Of a stretch of 64,000 nt of DNA, positions 8,743 to 17,349 are shown piece after piece. The stretch comes from Granulicella pectinivorans. Its GTDB lineage: Bacteria; Acidobacteriota; Terriglobia; Terriglobales; Acidobacteriaceae. The notes beneath the pieces are model-generated. The model saw only the letters and a list, made by a program, of their open reading frames with translations. It searched no databases and was not told the origin of the DNA. The stretch covers positions 248,001 through 312,000 of the forward strand of contig NZ_FOZL01000002.1 of assembly GCF_900114625.1 (NCBI RefSeq), given 5' to 3'. The position numbers and the translations under genes are program-made. Position 1 is the first letter of the stretch; every line of letters starts with the position of its first letter.

Positions 8743-9753
8743 GTGAAAGCATTCCGCATGGAAAGCCCAGGCAAAGCCACCATCGCCCACATCCCTACGC
8801 TCGACTCCGCTCGTCCCGGCGAGGTCCTGCTCAAGGTCAACATGGTCGGCTTCTGCGGCACGGACCTCACCACCTACCGCGGGGGCAACGCGATGGTCCG
8901 CTACCCGCGCATCCTCGGCCACGAGGTCGCCGCCACCGTCATCGACAACGGTGGAGACCTCACCAACGGCACCCTCGTCACCCTCTCGCCGTACACCAGT
9001 TGCGGCACCTGCGCCTCCTGCCTCCGCAACCGCCCCAACGCCTGTCTCCACAACCAGACCATGGGCGTCCAGCGCGACGGGGCCATGACAGAATACGTCT
9101 CCATCCCCCGCGCCAAACTCTACCCCGCTCCCCTCACCCTCAAGGAACTCTGCCTCGTCGAACCGCTGACTGTTGGCGCCCACGCCGCCGCCCGCGGCAG
9201 AGTCGCTCCCCACGACACCGCCGCCATCTTCGGCTGTGGCGGCATCGGCCTCGGAGCCATCGCCGCCTCCGCCTTTCGCGGAGCCAACACCATCGCCATC
9301 GACATGGACGACCGCAAGCTCGAGGTCGCCCGCAAAGCCGGTGCCCGACACTGCATCAACACCCTCCGCGAAGATCTCCACACGCGCCTCCAGGAGATCA
9401 CCGAGGGCCACGGCCCCGACGTCATGATCGAGGCCATCGGCCTCCCCCAGACCTTCCGCGCCGCCGTCGAAGAGGTCGCCTTCACAGGTCGCGTCGTCTA
9501 CATCGGCTACGCCAAGGAGCCCGTCTCCTACGAGACCCGCCTCTTCGTCCAGAAGGAGCTCGACATCCTCGGCTCCCGCAACGCCCTCCACGAGGACTTC
9601 CTCGCCGTCATCGCCATGCTCGAAGCCGGCAACTTCCCCGTAGACGACGCCGTCTCCGCCATCGTCTCCCTCGACGAAGCCGCTCCCATCCTCGCCGAGT
9701 GGAGCTCCGCCCCCGGCCGCTTCACCAAGATCATGGTGAACCTCAACGACTAA
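8743..9753 (+). CDS. Zinc-dependent MDR alcohol/polyol dehydrogenase
   Basis: 336 residues, a standard medium-chain dehydrogenase. Catalytic zinc ligands are in GFCGTDL and GHEVAAT; the structural-zinc cysteines are in TSCGTCASCLRNRPNAC. The nucleotide-binding turn is GCGGIGLGAI, followed by an acidic IDMDDRK that favours NAD over NADP. The GTG start has AAAGGA 6 nt upstream and a good promoter. It precedes fucP and an L-fuconolactonase-like gene, so a role in oxidising L-fucose, L-galactonate or a deoxy-keto-acid intermediate is plausible. Family members of this kind also include galactonate and sorbitol dehydrogenases, and sequence alone does not decide. Confidence 0.85.
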   Translation: MKAFRMESPGKATIAHIPTLDSARPGEVLLKVNMVGFCGTDLTTYRGGNAMVRYPRILGHEVAATVIDNGGDLTNGTLVTLSPYTSCGTCASCLRNRPNACLHNQTMGVQRDGAMTEYVSIPRAKLYPAPLTLKELCLVEPLTVGAHAAARGRVAPHDTAAIFGCGGIGLGAIAASAFRGANTIAIDMDDRKLEVARKAGARHCINTLREDLHTRLQEITEGHGPDVMIEAIGLPQTFRAAVEEVAFTGRVVYIGYAKEPVSYETRLFVQKELDILGSRNALHEDFLAVIAMLEAGNFPVDDAVSAIVSLDEAAPILAEWSSAPGRFTKIMVNLND

Positions 9754-9772
9754 AGCGCCACGAAATCGGGTG

Positions 9773-9798
9773 CCCACATCTCGACTCTGAGATGTGGG
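9773..9798. repeat. R1 hairpin repeat, copy a
   Basis: CCCACATCTC and GAGATGTGGG with a 6-nt loop, preceded by the conserved CGGGTG lead-in. It starts 20 nt after the dehydrogenase stop. One of six related hairpins in the window and a possible 3'-end stem-loop. Confidence 0.75.
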
Positions 9799-9858
9799 TT
9801 TCACCAGGGCAACCTCTCTTTCCATAGGCAAAAACTACTTTTCGAAAGCATCCGGAAC

Positions 9859-9908
9859 AAACGTTTCCATTCTTTACCTTGCACACCGTCCCGCCGCGTC
9901 CCTACAAT
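9859..9908 (+). promoter_or_regulatory. fucP promoter with possible LacI/GalR-type operator
   Basis: TTGCAC (9879-9884), an 18-nt spacer and TACAAT (9903-9908) form a sigma-70-like promoter 33 nt before the fucP start. Just upstream an AAACGTTT palindrome (9859-9866), flanked by GGAAC and CCATT, resembles LacI/GalR-family operators. The promoter is reasonable; the operator is a guess. Confidence 0.45.
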
Positions 9909-9941
9909 GCAGTCCTCAAGACAAAACGAGAAAGAGGAAGA

Positions 9942-11285
9942 ATGCAGGTCTCGACTCCCGCCCGCACCACCCAGAATCCCGCCGACAAGAACGTCCCTGT
10001 TTTTCCCTCCGGACAGATGCTCGCCTTCGGCCTCGTCTCCCTCGCCTTCTTTCTCTGGGGCATGTCGAACAACCTCACCGACATCCTCGTCCAGCAGTTC
10101 AAGAAGTCCTTCGAGCTCTCCCTCTTCCAGGCCCAGCTCGTCTCCACCGCCAACTTCCTCGCCTACGGCGTCATGGCCATCCCCGCCGCGCTCCTCACGC
10201 GCCGCTTCGGATACAAGGGTGGCCTGCTCATCGGCCTCTGCGTCTTCGCCACCGGAACGCTCCTCTTCTGGCCAGCAGCCGTCGTCAGCCGCTACAGCCT
10301 CTTCCTCGTCGCGCTGTTCACCGTAGGCTGTGGACTCTCCATCCTGGAGACCACCTGCAACCCCATGATCGCGCAGTTCGGCGACCCAGCCACCAGCGAG
10401 CGCCGCCTCAACTACGCGCAGTCGCTCAACCCTCCCGGCACCATCGCCGGTCTCCTCTTCGGCACCTGGTTCATCTTCTCCGGCATTGAGAAAACACCCA
10501 CCGAAGTCGACGCCATGAAGGCCGCCGGCACCTACGCACCGTATCTCCACTCCGAGATCATGCGCGTCGTTCCCACCTACGTTATCCTCGGAGCCGTCGT
10601 CCTCCTGCTGGCCTTCGTCATCTCCCGCATCAAGTTCCCCAGCTACCTCGACTCGCTCGCCGCCACCGACGCAGACGCTCCCCAGGGCTCCTTCTCTGCC
10701 CTTCTCCGCTATCCGCACTTCCTCTTCGCCGTCGTCGCCCAGTTCTGCAACGTCGGTGCCCAGGTCGGCGTCTGGTCGAACCTGATCCCCTACTTCAAGG
10801 CCTACACTCCTGTCACCGAGAAGACCGCCGGCTACATGCTCACCATCTCGCTGGTGCTCCTCGCCGTAGGCCGCTTCGTCACCACGCCCATCATGCGTTA
10901 TCTCTCCCCCGCGCTCATCACCGGACTCTACGGAGTCTGCAACGTCGCCCTCGTCTTCATCGGCATCACCCGCCCCGGCATGTTCGGCGGATACGCCCTC
11001 ATGACCTTCTCGTTCTTCCTCTCCATCATGTTCCCCACCATCTTCGCCCTCGGCATCAAGGATCTCGGCCCCAACACCAAGCTCGGCGGCTCGTTCCTCG
11101 TCATGGCCATCGTTGGCGGAGCCGTCACCCCGCTCATCATGGGAGCCATCAAGGACCGCACCGGCTCCCTCGCCACCGCCTTCTGGGTGCCTCTCCTCTG
11201 CTCCGTCGGCGTAGCCCTCTACGGCTTCATGAACAAGAAGCCAGCCACCACCCACGAAGTCAACCTATCCCCGGAAGCCCTCTAG
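9942..11285 (+). CDS. fucP: L-fucose:H+ symporter family MFS transporter
   Basis: About 447 residues with 12 hydrophobic segments. It resembles FucP: GMSNNLTDILVQQF holds the Asp of the NNLxD proton-coupling motif, and GLSILETTCNPMIAQFG holds the sugar-binding Glu of the LETxxNP motif. The FucP/GluP family carries L-fucose, L-galactose, D-arabinose or glucose/galactose in different members. The ATG at 9942 has GAGGAAG just upstream; frame extension to 9879 lacks a site. With the lactonase-like gene downstream and the AKR and FucU genes further on, uptake of L-fucose or L-galactose is the best reading. Confidence 0.85.
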   Translation: MQVSTPARTTQNPADKNVPVFPSGQMLAFGLVSLAFFLWGMSNNLTDILVQQFKKSFELSLFQAQLVSTANFLAYGVMAIPAALLTRRFGYKGGLLIGLCVFATGTLLFWPAAVVSRYSLFLVALFTVGCGLSILETTCNPMIAQFGDPATSERRLNYAQSLNPPGTIAGLLFGTWFIFSGIEKTPTEVDAMKAAGTYAPYLHSEIMRVVPTYVILGAVVLLLAFVISRIKFPSYLDSLAATDADAPQGSFSALLRYPHFLFAVVAQFCNVGAQVGVWSNLIPYFKAYTPVTEKTAGYMLTISLVLLAVGRFVTTPIMRYLSPALITGLYGVCNVALVFIGITRPGMFGGYALMTFSFFLSIMFPTIFALGIKDLGPNTKLGGSFLVMAIVGGAVTPLIMGAIKDRTGSLATAFWVPLLCSVGVALYGFMNKKPATTHEVNLSPEAL

Positions 11286-11306
11286 AAAACCACCTCAAAC
11301 CTGGTC

Positions 11307-11332
11307 CCCACGTCTCGATCCAGAGACGTGGG
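11307..11332. repeat. R1 hairpin repeat, copy b
   Basis: CCCACGTCTC and GAGACGTGGG with a 6-nt loop, starting 22 nt after the fucP stop. Compared with copy a, the A-T pair in the stem is G-C on both sides, a compensatory change. Confidence 0.75.
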
Positions 11333-11387
11333 ATCAACGCCTCCAACCTCTCTGGAAGTCACCTCGTCTGTTCTGCCGTCCAGGTAT

Positions 11388-11450
11388 CCCAAGGCTTTAG
11401 CCCCGGGGTTTCATAGGCCTTCACAAAGATGGGCTTTAGCCCCTGCGGTA
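11388..11450. repeat. R3 repeat: paired GGCTTTAGCC-type palindromes
   Basis: CCCAAGGCTTTAGCCCCGGG is followed about 40 nt later by GGGCTTTAGCCCC. The same two-palindrome arrangement recurs at 27941-28012 and in partial form near 30520-30620 and 32040. It is intergenic and looks like a dispersed, non-coding element. Confidence 0.6.
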
Positions 11451-11490
11451 TGCCTTCTTTTCCTGGCCTGACCAACCCCCAGGATCGACT

Positions 11491-12336
11491 ATGACCACCA
11501 TCGATGCCCATCATCACCTCTGGCGCTTCACCCCCGAAGAGTTCGGCTGGCTCGAAGGCCCGCTCGCTCCCCTCCGCCGCGACTTCGACACAGCGGACCT
11601 AACATCCGCGATGAACGCCGCCAACATCGACGGAGCCATCGCCGTCCAGGCCCGCCAGACCCTCGAAGAGACCCACTGGCTCCTAGAAACAGCCGCCACC
11701 ACCCCAGAGATCAAAGGCGTCGTCGGCTGGGCCCCCATCGCCTCCCCCAGCTTCCCCGCCCACCTCGACACCCTCCGCGAAAACCCCTACCTCAAGGGCC
11801 TCCGCCACGTCATCCAGGCCGAACCCGACCCCGACTTCATCCTCGGCGAAGCCTTCAACGCCGGCATCGACCTCCTCGAAAACACCGGCCTCGTCTACGA
11901 CATCCTCATCTTCGAGCGACACCTCCCCCAGACCATTCGCTTCGTCGACCGCCACCCCAACCAGCCCTTCGTCCTCGACCACATCGCCAAGCCCCGCATC
12001 GCCGAAGGCGCCCTCGAGCCCTGGGCCACCCAACTCCGCGAACTTGCACGCCGCCCCAATGTTTTCTGCAAGATCTCCGGCCTCGTCACGGAAGCCGACC
12101 CACTCCACTGGACCTCCGGGCAGCTCACCCCCTACCTCGACACCGTCGTCGAAGCCTTCACGCCATCACGCCTCCTCGCCGGCTCCGACTGGCCCGTATG
12201 TCTCGCCGGCGTCGAGTACGCCGCATGGTTCGATCTCCTGCGAAAATTCTTCGCGACATTCACATCAACAGAACGGAATGCCGTCTTCGGCCTCAACGCA
12301 AGGGAAATCTACCGCCTCGCACCGCAACTCCTGTAA
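11491..12336 (+). CDS. Amidohydrolase-2 family, L-fuconolactonase-like
   Basis: 281 residues. It starts with IDAHHHLWRF, the HxH metal motif of the amidohydrolase-2 group in the variant seen in L-fuconolactonases (usually DAHxHxW). Other marks are FVLDHIAKP, FCKISGLVTEAD and the late GSDWPVCL, whose Asp is the conserved acid/base. L-fuconolactonases hydrolyse L-fucono-1,5-lactone, and often L-galactono- or D-arabinono-lactone. AGGA stands 6 nt before the ATG. It lies 205 bp after fucP, with two intergenic repeats between, which fits a sugar-dehydrogenase/lactonase pathway. Confidence 0.85.
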   Translation: MTTIDAHHHLWRFTPEEFGWLEGPLAPLRRDFDTADLTSAMNAANIDGAIAVQARQTLEETHWLLETAATTPEIKGVVGWAPIASPSFPAHLDTLRENPYLKGLRHVIQAEPDPDFILGEAFNAGIDLLENTGLVYDILIFERHLPQTIRFVDRHPNQPFVLDHIAKPRIAEGALEPWATQLRELARRPNVFCKISGLVTEADPLHWTSGQLTPYLDTVVEAFTPSRLLAGSDWPVCLAGVEYAAWFDLLRKFFATFTSTERNAVFGLNAREIYRLAPQLL

Positions 12337-12427
12337 CATCCTGTCCAACGACACAACACACGACCGGCAACACACTCGCCGCTCCGTGTCCGTCGCATTT
12401 TGCAGCGAGAGAGAGGAGCGCCAGGCC

Positions 12428-13993
12428 GTGCCGCGACCGAAGCACCATCTCCTCACTGCGGTAGGCTTTGTCCTTGCCACAACGTTCCTCGGCGCAGCCA
12501 TCACCGCGCTCATCGCGCGCTCCATCCTCATCTCCACCGCCATCACCCACCTTCAGACCTACGCCTCCGACTTCCTCGCCGAGGACGACAAGGTCGCCGC
12601 CAACATCAACGACACCCTCGACGCAGCCGACGCCTCCACCGCACCACCCTGCTCCGAGGCCGACTTCGTCATCCTCCGCCACCTCCTCTTCCGCTCCCCT
12701 TACATCAAGGACATCGGCCGCAAACAGGACGGCCGCTTCCTCTGCTCTGTCATCGCCGGCATCGTTCCTCACCCGGTCGTCGCATCGCATCGCGGCTTCA
12801 CCCCCCAGGGCTCCCACAACGTCATCTACAACGTCCCCATCGACATCGATAACAACTTCCACGGCGAGATCGTCGCCAGCGATCGATCCAACGTCATCCT
12901 CCCCCCCGACACCTTCGACGCCTTCTACCGCCTGCCCATGTTCTTCTCCGCCGCCGTCATCGACGCCGGCAAAGGCACCATGGTCACCACCTACTCCAAC
13001 GCTCCCGTCCCCCCGCAGCTCGATCTCATCCTCGCCAGCGGAGCCACCCACCGCGGCAGCTATCTCTTCTACTCACGATGCTCCGGCACACGCCCCAACT
13101 GCGTCCTCACCGGCATCCCCTACCGCGAAATCTGGCGTCCCAACCGCCCACTCGTCATCACCTCCGTACTCTCCGGAGCACTCATCGGCCTTGCCTTCAG
13201 CGGTACCGCGCTCTTCATGGACAGCCGCCGCCGCACCCTCGCCAGCCAGCTTCGCCGCGCCATCCGCCGCAAAGACCTCACCGTCCTCTACCAGCCCATC
13301 GTCGACGTCTCCACAGGTGCCACCATCGGAGCGGAAGCCCTCGTCCGCTGGACCGACGAAGACGGAGCCCCCGTCCTTCCCGAACTCTTCATCTCTCTCG
13401 CCGAATCGCATGGCTTCGTCGGCACCATCACCACCTTCGTCCTCCAGTGCGTCCTCAAGGACCTCGGCGACCTCCTCCGTGCCAACCCTGCCTTCCAGGT
13501 CTCCATCAACATGTCCTCGCAGGACCTCACCGACCCCAACTTCCTCCCGCGACTCGACAGCCTCCTCCACGCCCATCGCGTCCCAGCCGCCAGCATCGGC
13601 ATCGAACTCACCGAACGCTCCACCTCCGACCGCGAGACCGTCATCGAAGCCATCCGCCAGCTTCACGCCCGCGGCCACATCGTCTACATCGACGACTTCG
13701 GCACCGGATACTCTTCGCTCTCCTACCTCAACGAACTCTCCGCCGATGTCATCAAGGTCGATCGCTCCTTCACCCAGACCATCGGCACCCACTCCATCAC
13801 CGCGTCCATCCTCCCGCAGATCCTCTCCATGGCACGCACCCTCAATCTGCGCATCGTCGTAGAAGGTGTAGAACGTCCCGAACAGGCAGCCTACCTGGCC
13901 CTCGAGGAAGGCCACATCTCGGCCCAGGGCTGGCACTTCGGAGCCCCCACCACGCCCCAGGCCCTCAAAGCTCGTTTAGCCCAAACGACTTAG
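12428..13993 (+). CDS. CSS-EAL c-di-GMP phosphodiesterase, copy 1
   Basis: About 521 residues from a GTG with AGGAG 9 nt upstream. Architecture: membrane helix 1 (about 8-34), a periplasmic CSS-type domain with Cys75 (PPCSEAD) and Cys106 (RFLCSVIAG), a second helix (about 240-262), then a cytoplasmic EAL domain. The EAL domain keeps its known catalytic signature: EALVRW, INMSSQDL, ELTERST, DDFGTGYSSLSYL, KVDRSF, VEGVE and AQGW. In E. coli PdeC-like proteins, disulphide formation between two such cysteines and periplasmic proteolysis control activity, so redox control is likely here too. The downstream gene is a clear paralogue in the same orientation. The name rests on motifs; no catalytic test is implied. 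Confidence 0.92.
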   Translation: MPRPKHHLLTAVGFVLATTFLGAAITALIARSILISTAITHLQTYASDFLAEDDKVAANINDTLDAADASTAPPCSEADFVILRHLLFRSPYIKDIGRKQDGRFLCSVIAGIVPHPVVASHRGFTPQGSHNVIYNVPIDIDNNFHGEIVASDRSNVILPPDTFDAFYRLPMFFSAAVIDAGKGTMVTTYSNAPVPPQLDLILASGATHRGSYLFYSRCSGTRPNCVLTGIPYREIWRPNRPLVITSVLSGALIGLAFSGTALFMDSRRRTLASQLRRAIRRKDLTVLYQPIVDVSTGATIGAEALVRWTDEDGAPVLPELFISLAESHGFVGTITTFVLQCVLKDLGDLLRANPAFQVSINMSSQDLTDPNFLPRLDSLLHAHRVPAASIGIELTERSTSDRETVIEAIRQLHARGHIVYIDDFGTGYSSLSYLNELSADVIKVDRSFTQTIGTHSITASILPQILSMARTLNLRIVVEGVERPEQAAYLALEEGHISAQGWHFGAPTTPQALKARLAQTT

Positions 13994-14129
13994 AAAGTCT
14001 CACACCCAGCCGTTGCTTCCTCATGTACTATCTCTTCACACCAGCATCATCATGAAACATCTCTGAAACTCCCCGACTGTCTTGTTGCCCGGTTCTCTGC
14101 GACCCTTTTCCGTATCGAGGAGTGTACGA

Positions 14130-15704
14130 ATGTCCCCGAAGCAGCGTTCCACCGCGCGGAATGTAGCCCAGTCCGCCTGCATCTTCCTGGTCGTCTGCCT
14201 GCTCACCGCCGGCCTTGCCCTCCTCATCGCCCGCTTCTTCATCCTCGCCACCGCGGCCGCCCGCCTCAAGACCTACGCCTCCGAGATCCTCGAGCAGGAT
14301 GAAAAACTCGCCGCGAACATCAACGCCACACTCGCCGCCGCCAACGCTTCCACCTTCCCCGAGTGCTCCGACCCGGACGTCAGCTATCTCCGCAAGCTCC
14401 TCTTCCGTTCGCCCTACCTCAAAGATGTAGGCCGCGAGCACGACGGACAGTTCTTCTGCTCCGCCATCGCCGGTGTAGAGCAGCCCACCATCAAGATCGG
14501 CAAGCCCGACATCCAGACCTACAACGGCCGCATGATCTACTTCAACGTCCCCCTCAGCTCCGCCGAAGGAGCCCATGGAGAGATCGTCGAGTTCGGTCGT
14601 TCCAACGTCGTCCTCAGCCCCGATGTCTTCGCCGAGTTCGATCGCCCGCCCCTCTACTTCTCAGGCGGCGTCGTCAACTTCCAGCAACACACCTTCCTCC
14701 GCACCTACTCCAACGCTCCCCGTCCCGCCAAGCTCGACCTCATCCTCTCCAGGCACGAGCTCATCCGCGACGGTGTCCTCTACTACGGAGCATGCTCCAC
14801 CATCCGCCCCGACTGCGTCCTCACCAGCATCGCTCTCACCGACATCTGGACCCCCAACCGCCCCTTCTTCCTCATCGCCGCCGCCATCGGAACCATCATC
14901 GGCGTTCTCTTCTCCGGCACCATCCTCTTCATGCGCACACGCGACCACAGCCTGCCCAACCAACTCCGCCGCGCCGTACGCCAGAAGCGCCTCTCCGTCG
15001 TCTACCAGCCCATCGTGGAAGTACTCACCGGCTCCGTCGTCGCCGCCGAAGCCCTCGTCCGCTGGAACGATGACGACGACAAACCCGTACGCCCCGACAT
15101 CTTCATCGCCATCGCCGAAGAGCAAGGCTTCATCGGCGACATCACCACCCTCGTCCTCGATCGCGTCACCGACGAACTCGCCGACATCCTCCGCTCCGCC
15201 CCCGGATTCCGCGTCTCCGTCAACATGTCCGCGCAGGACCTCACCGACGACACCTTCATCCCACGCCTCCAGACGATGCTCCAGACCAAGCACGTCCCAG
15301 CCGCAGGCATCGGCCTCGAACTCACCGAACGCTCCACCGCCGAACGCGACATCGTCATCGAAAGCATCCGCCAGCTCCGCGCCTACGGCCACACCGTTTA
15401 CATCGACGACTTCGGCACCGGCTACTCCTCACTCGCCTACCTCAGCGAGCTCGACGTCGATGTCCTCAAAGTAGACCGAGCCTTCACCCAGACCATCGGC
15501 ACCAACTCCGTCACCGCCAACATCGTCCCGCAGATCCTCGCCATGGGCAAAGCACTGCAACTGAAGATCGTCGTCGAAGGCATCGAGCTCCAGGAGCAGG
15601 CCACCTATCTCTCCGGCATCGACGCCATCATCCAGGGCCAGGGATGGCTCTTCGGCAAACCCGCCTCCGCCCAGGCCCTCCGCGAACGCCTCATTCAACG
15701 ATAA
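14130..15704 (+). CDS. CSS-EAL c-di-GMP phosphodiesterase, copy 2
   Basis: About 524 residues; GAGGAG lies 7 nt before the ATG. Same plan as its upstream neighbour: helix 1 (about 15-40), periplasmic CSS domain with Cys79 (FPECSDPD) and Cys110 (QFFCSAIAG), helix 2 near 245-268, and an EAL domain with EALVRW, VNMSAQDL, ELTERST, DDFGTGYSSLAYL, KVDRAF, VEGIE and GQGW, so all signature acidic residues are present. The two proteins align over their whole length, pointing to tandem duplication followed by divergence, mostly in the periplasmic part. Each gene has its own leader of about 90-135 bp, so they may be expressed separately. Confidence 0.92.
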   Translation: MSPKQRSTARNVAQSACIFLVVCLLTAGLALLIARFFILATAAARLKTYASEILEQDEKLAANINATLAAANASTFPECSDPDVSYLRKLLFRSPYLKDVGREHDGQFFCSAIAGVEQPTIKIGKPDIQTYNGRMIYFNVPLSSAEGAHGEIVEFGRSNVVLSPDVFAEFDRPPLYFSGGVVNFQQHTFLRTYSNAPRPAKLDLILSRHELIRDGVLYYGACSTIRPDCVLTSIALTDIWTPNRPFFLIAAAIGTIIGVLFSGTILFMRTRDHSLPNQLRRAVRQKRLSVVYQPIVEVLTGSVVAAEALVRWNDDDDKPVRPDIFIAIAEEQGFIGDITTLVLDRVTDELADILRSAPGFRVSVNMSAQDLTDDTFIPRLQTMLQTKHVPAAGIGLELTERSTAERDIVIESIRQLRAYGHTVYIDDFGTGYSSLAYLSELDVDVLKVDRAFTQTIGTNSVTANIVPQILAMGKALQLKIVVEGIELQEQATYLSGIDAIIQGQGWLFGKPASAQALRERLIQR

Positions 15705-15789
15705 GCGCAAAAATTCGGGTGCCCCACAACCTGCCCTCAGCCTGTCGAATGGGTATCGCGTTGGAGAGGTGGGAGTACCGCCGCAACCG

Positions 15790-16719
15790 TCACTGATTCT
15801 CCACCCGCCCCGACGCCCAAACCCTCCCCCGCACCGGCCCCAGAACCTCCTCCACCGCTCCCCACAGCCCATCCGGCACCTCCATCGTCAAAGCCGCCAG
15901 ATTCTCATCCACCTGCTCCACGCTCGCCATCCCCACCAGCGTAGTCGCCACCTCCGGATAATCCGTACAAAACCGCAGCGCCGCAGCGCCCGGCGCAACC
16001 CCATACCGCCCACACACCTCCGCAAACAGAGCCCCCGCCGCCTGTACCTCCGCAGGTGCCGGATGCCATGCCGGCACAAGCCGTCCCCCCAGAATCCCCA
16101 TATGCAGCGGCGAGGCATTGATCAAACCCACCCCCGCCTCTGCGGCCTTCCCGCTCAACTCCACATCCATATCCGTATTCAGCAGGTTGTACCGGCAGTA
16201 GCTCAACACCACATCCAGCTCCACCGCCTCCATCACCCGCACCAGCGCCCCCAGCGGATACCCGCTCACCCCAATAAACCGTGCCTTCCCCGCCGCCTGC
16301 ATCGCCCGCATCGCCGGAATCGTCTCCCCGATCACCCGGTCCAGGTCCCCAAACTCCACATCGTGCGCCAGCAATACATCCACATGGTCCGTCTTCAACC
16401 GCCGTAGCGAATCCTCCAAACCAGCCGTAATCGTCCCCGGCGAAAAGTCGAACGTATCCACCCCGTACCGCCCGCACTTGGTCGAAAGCACCACCCGGTC
16501 CCGACGCCCCACCAGCGCCTCCCCCAACCGCGTCTCCGCCAGCGTATTCCCGTAATACGGAGAAACATCGAACAGATTGATCCCACACTCCACGGCATGC
16601 GCCACCGCCCGCGTGCCCTCCACTCCATCGATCTCCCCGAACGCCTCCCCCAGCCCCGAAGCTCCAAAACCAATCGTCGAAACCATCAGCCCCGTCCCGC
16701 CCAATGCCTTGCGTTCCAC
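15790..16719 (-). CDS. Aldo/keto reductase, L-galactose/L-fucose 1-dehydrogenase-like
   Basis: 309 residues, an AKR (beta/alpha)8 barrel. The tetrad appears as Asp and Tyr in FDVSPYYGNT, Lys in STKCGRYG and His in LLAHDVEFG. The pattern LGGTGLMVSTIGFGASGLG through HDVEFGDLD and PLHMGILG is strongly reminiscent of plant L-galactose dehydrogenase and bacterial L-fucose dehydrogenases, which oxidise the sugar to its lactone with NAD(P). The start is GTG with GAGGAGG about 6 nt upstream. It is divergent from the FucU-like gene with only 57 bp between, so the two probably share a control region. The lactone it would make is the substrate of the 11491-12336 product. Confidence 0.85.
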   Translation of the reverse strand: MERKALGGTGLMVSTIGFGASGLGEAFGEIDGVEGTRAVAHAVECGINLFDVSPYYGNTLAETRLGEALVGRRDRVVLSTKCGRYGVDTFDFSPGTITAGLEDSLRRLKTDHVDVLLAHDVEFGDLDRVIGETIPAMRAMQAAGKARFIGVSGYPLGALVRVMEAVELDVVLSYCRYNLLNTDMDVELSGKAAEAGVGLINASPLHMGILGGRLVPAWHPAPAEVQAAGALFAEVCGRYGVAPGAAALRFCTDYPEVATTLVGMASVEQVDENLAALTMEVPDGLWGAVEEVLGPVRGRVWASGRVENQ

Positions 16720-16776
16720 CCCGTCCTCCTCAAAATTCCTTTACAGTTATCGTAAAAGAAATCCAGAGGCCACCCC

Positions 16777-17166
16777 ATGTTGAAGACCGGAATCCTGAAC
16801 CCGCAGATCAACTCCCTGCTCGCCCGCATTCGCCACACCAACACTCTCGTCCTCGCCGACCGCGGCTTCCCCTTCTGGCCTCACATCGAAACCGTCGACA
16901 TCTCCCTTATCGACGACGTCCCGCAGGTCGCGCAGCTTCTCGCCGCCATCCAGCAGAACTGGACCATCGGCCGCATCTGGATGGCGGAGGAGTTCCGCGA
17001 GCACAACACCCCCGAAACCGTCTCCCGCATCGCCACCCTGGCCCACCCCCTCGCCATCCAGTACGAGCCCCACGTGCAGTTCAAACTCCGTGTTCCCCAC
17101 GCCATCGGCCTCATCCGCACCGGAGACACCACCCAGTACGCCAACATGATCCTGGAGTCGGCATAA
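16777..17166 (+). CDS. RbsD/FucU family sugar mutarotase/pyranase
   Basis: 129 residues. MLKTGILNPQINSLLARIRHTNTLVLADRGFP matches the RbsD/FucU start, with the conserved His in RHT and Asp in LADRG; the late GLIRTGDTTQYANMIL is the family end. These proteins catalyse anomer or ring-form exchange (FucU: alpha/beta L-fucose; RbsD: ribose pyran/furan). The genome neighbourhood with FucP and a fucose-dehydrogenase-like AKR favours L-fucose. GAGG is 7 nt before the ATG. The family decides the fold but not the sugar. Confidence 0.85.
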   Translation: MLKTGILNPQINSLLARIRHTNTLVLADRGFPFWPHIETVDISLIDDVPQVAQLLAAIQQNWTIGRIWMAEEFREHNTPETVSRIATLAHPLAIQYEPHVQFKLRVPHAIGLIRTGDTTQYANMILESA

Positions 17167-17298
17167 AGAAAGAATCCTGCGACCGAAGTTCGCATCCCGC
17201 GCCACCAAAGTAACCTGTTTACAAATACTTGCGGAAATGAGCAACCATTCATTCCAGGTTGTGTCTTAACAAACAGGAGCACTGGACCCGGAAAAAGA

Positions 17299-17334
17299 TT
17301 GCCGGGCCGGAAATCCGGCAAGGGCGTTCGCGCC
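17299..17334 (+). promoter_or_regulatory. Two leader hairpins before the YXWXPGXW gene
   Basis: TTGCCGG (17299-17305) pairs with CCGGCAA (17315-17321). Directly after it, GGCG-TTCG-CGCC (17323-17334) makes a UUCG tetraloop hairpin. The ribosome-binding site CAGGAG begins 2 nt later. Such stacked stems could stabilise the mRNA or modulate initiation; the effect is not known. Confidence 0.55.
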
Positions 17335-17349
17335 AGCAGGAGCACCACC

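Noticed and set aside
9801..11255. 484-codon minus-strand frame opposite fucP
   Set aside because: Same composition artefact; the + frame has FucP motifs, a promoter and a ribosome-binding site.
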